Source: RQOF01 sp964394475
GTDB lineage: Bacteria; Calditrichota; Calditrichia; RBG-13-44-9
NCBI GenBank assembly: GCA_964394475.1
Contig: CAYMXZ010000236.1
Span: 1 to 5,492 of the forward strand
Direction: 5' to 3'
DNA: 5,492 nucleotides
Below, piece after piece: positions 4,821 to 5,492 of this stretch. Both the position numbers and the translations under genes were made by a program. The notes below the pieces were generated by a model. The model did not search any database. It saw only the letters and a program-made list of their open reading frames with translations, and was not told where the DNA came from. Within the stretch, counting starts at the first letter, position 1; each line of letters starts with the position of its first letter.

Positions 4821-5492
4821 AAGGTTTTCACTTTTGCTATCTTCATGTAAAGCCTGAAAAACTGTTTTGGCGACTTTTTCAGGTAGATTACCTTTTTGGA
4901 TCAACTCCTGTAGGCTGGCCTCTCTTACTTTTTTTAGAGAGCCAAAAGCTTTGAGGATGGTTGCTTTACGATGAGGTCCAATTCCCGCAATATCATCCAG
5001 CGGGGATCGTAAAGTCCTTTTGCCGTGCAACTGACGGTGATAGGTGATCGCAAAACGGTGTGATTCGTCCCGGATCTGCTGAAGCAGCTTTAGCCCGGCT
5101 GAACTCCTGGGAATGTTCTGTGCTTCACTGACTCCAGGTATAAATACTTCTTCCAGCCGCTTGGCCAGTCCGATTACTGGCTGGTTCGGGATTCCCAGCT
5201 CTTTCAACACCTGCAGTGCACTGGATAATTGTCCCTTACCGCCATCCACTAAAATTAAATCAGGGAGAGGTTTGTTTTCTTCCAGCAAACGTTTATAGCG
5301 TCGATAAATGACTTCTCGCATCATGGCAAAATCATCCGGCGCGTCCTGGCAACGAATTTTAAAATGCCGGTATTCACTTTTGCGCGGCTTGCCGTTTTCA
5401 AAATAGACCATGGAAGCAACGGCATCCTGTCCCTGCAGATTGGAAATATCAAAGGCTTCAATTATTCGGGGGGGATGAGATAGTTGTAAATC
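4788..5492 (-). CDS. uvrC: UvrABC system protein C, C-terminal part (nuclease domain and HhH), 5' end outside window
   Basis: This is the last 234 residues of UvrC, the nuclease that cuts the damaged strand on both sides of a lesion after UvrA/UvrB recognition. The frame is open to the right edge; the Met at base 5411 is internal, since RIIEAFDISNLQGQDAVAS precedes it. In the numbering of this fragment, the RNase H-like C-terminal nuclease domain (about 9-155) has its expected acidic and His residues: D15 in AFDISN, D53/D54 in APDDFAMMREV, D83 in LILVDGGKGQL and H145 in RDESHRFAITYHR. A helix-hairpin-helix DNA-binding region follows (about 160-213, SPLDDIAGIGPHRKATILKAFGS and the second hairpin near GNLPEKVAKTV). 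The final residues NSSTNFTNSH lie beyond the normal family end and are encoded by a repeat copy. The N-terminal GIY-YIG domain and the UvrB-binding region are off the window. No clear U-tract hairpin follows the stop. The assignment is certain. Confidence 0.98.
   Translation of the reverse strand, partial: DLQLSHPPRIIEAFDISNLQGQDAVASMVYFENGKPRKSEYRHFKIRCQDAPDDFAMMREVIYRRYKRLLEENKPLPDLILVDGGKGQLSSALQVLKELGIPNQPVIGLAKRLEEVFIPGVSEAQNIPRSSAGLKLLQQIRDESHRFAITYHRQLHGKRTLRSPLDDIAGIGPHRKATILKAFGSLKKVREASLQELIQKGNLPEKVAKTVFQALHEDSKSENLNSSTNFTNSH

Noticed and set aside
5467..5473. Run of seven G (C in uvrC) as a possible frameshift site
   Set aside because: The frame is intact across it (SHPPRIIEAFDIS) and matches the UvrC family, so there is no sign of a broken or slipping gene.

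Overview
This is a window of ordinary-looking bacterial chromosome: AT-leaning, tightly coding, with Shine-Dalgarno (SD) sequences of GGAGG type in front of most genes. Two genes run off the edges. A DUF2911-TPR protein, an exported TPR protein, a small outer-membrane beta-barrel and signal peptides ending in LLAQ or FAQ suggest a Gram-negative bacterium of the wider FCB group, such as a Calditrichota, KSB1 or Ignavibacteria-like lineage. The clear SD sequences argue against a typical member of Bacteroidia. This placement is an inference and no marker gene in the window settles it.

Layout. The left edge (1-709, + strand) holds the C-terminal end of a hybrid sensor histidine kinase: the ATP-binding half of the kinase core followed by a complete receiver domain. 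A hairpin at 793-825 is a good shared terminator between this gene and the convergent minus-strand genes. Everything else is on the minus strand. Read from right to left, that is the C-terminal part of uvrC (5492-4788), an exported DUF2911 protein with a TPR-like tail (4630-3578) with a textbook terminator, an exported TPR protein (3407-2301), a cold-shock protein with a TTG start (1916-1716) with its own terminator, and a predicted outer-membrane beta-barrel protein (1611-841).

How they work together. UvrC (nucleotide excision repair) and the cold-shock protein are housekeeping. The three exported proteins between and beside them have no established function. They are separated by gaps of more than 100 bp with terminators or possible promoters, so they look like single-gene transcription units and not one operon. 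The histidine kinase has no partner regulator in view; its receiver may pass phosphate to a protein encoded elsewhere.

The longest gene-free stretch (1917-2300) carries a possible promoter and long leader for the cold-shock gene and two inverted repeats. The most unusual structure is a pair of inverted copies of a TCCACGAATTT-like repeat around the end of uvrC; one copy supplies the last ten UvrC residues. I found no CRISPR array, tRNA, rRNA, insertion sequence or recognisable defence system, and no convincing undescribed multi-gene system.
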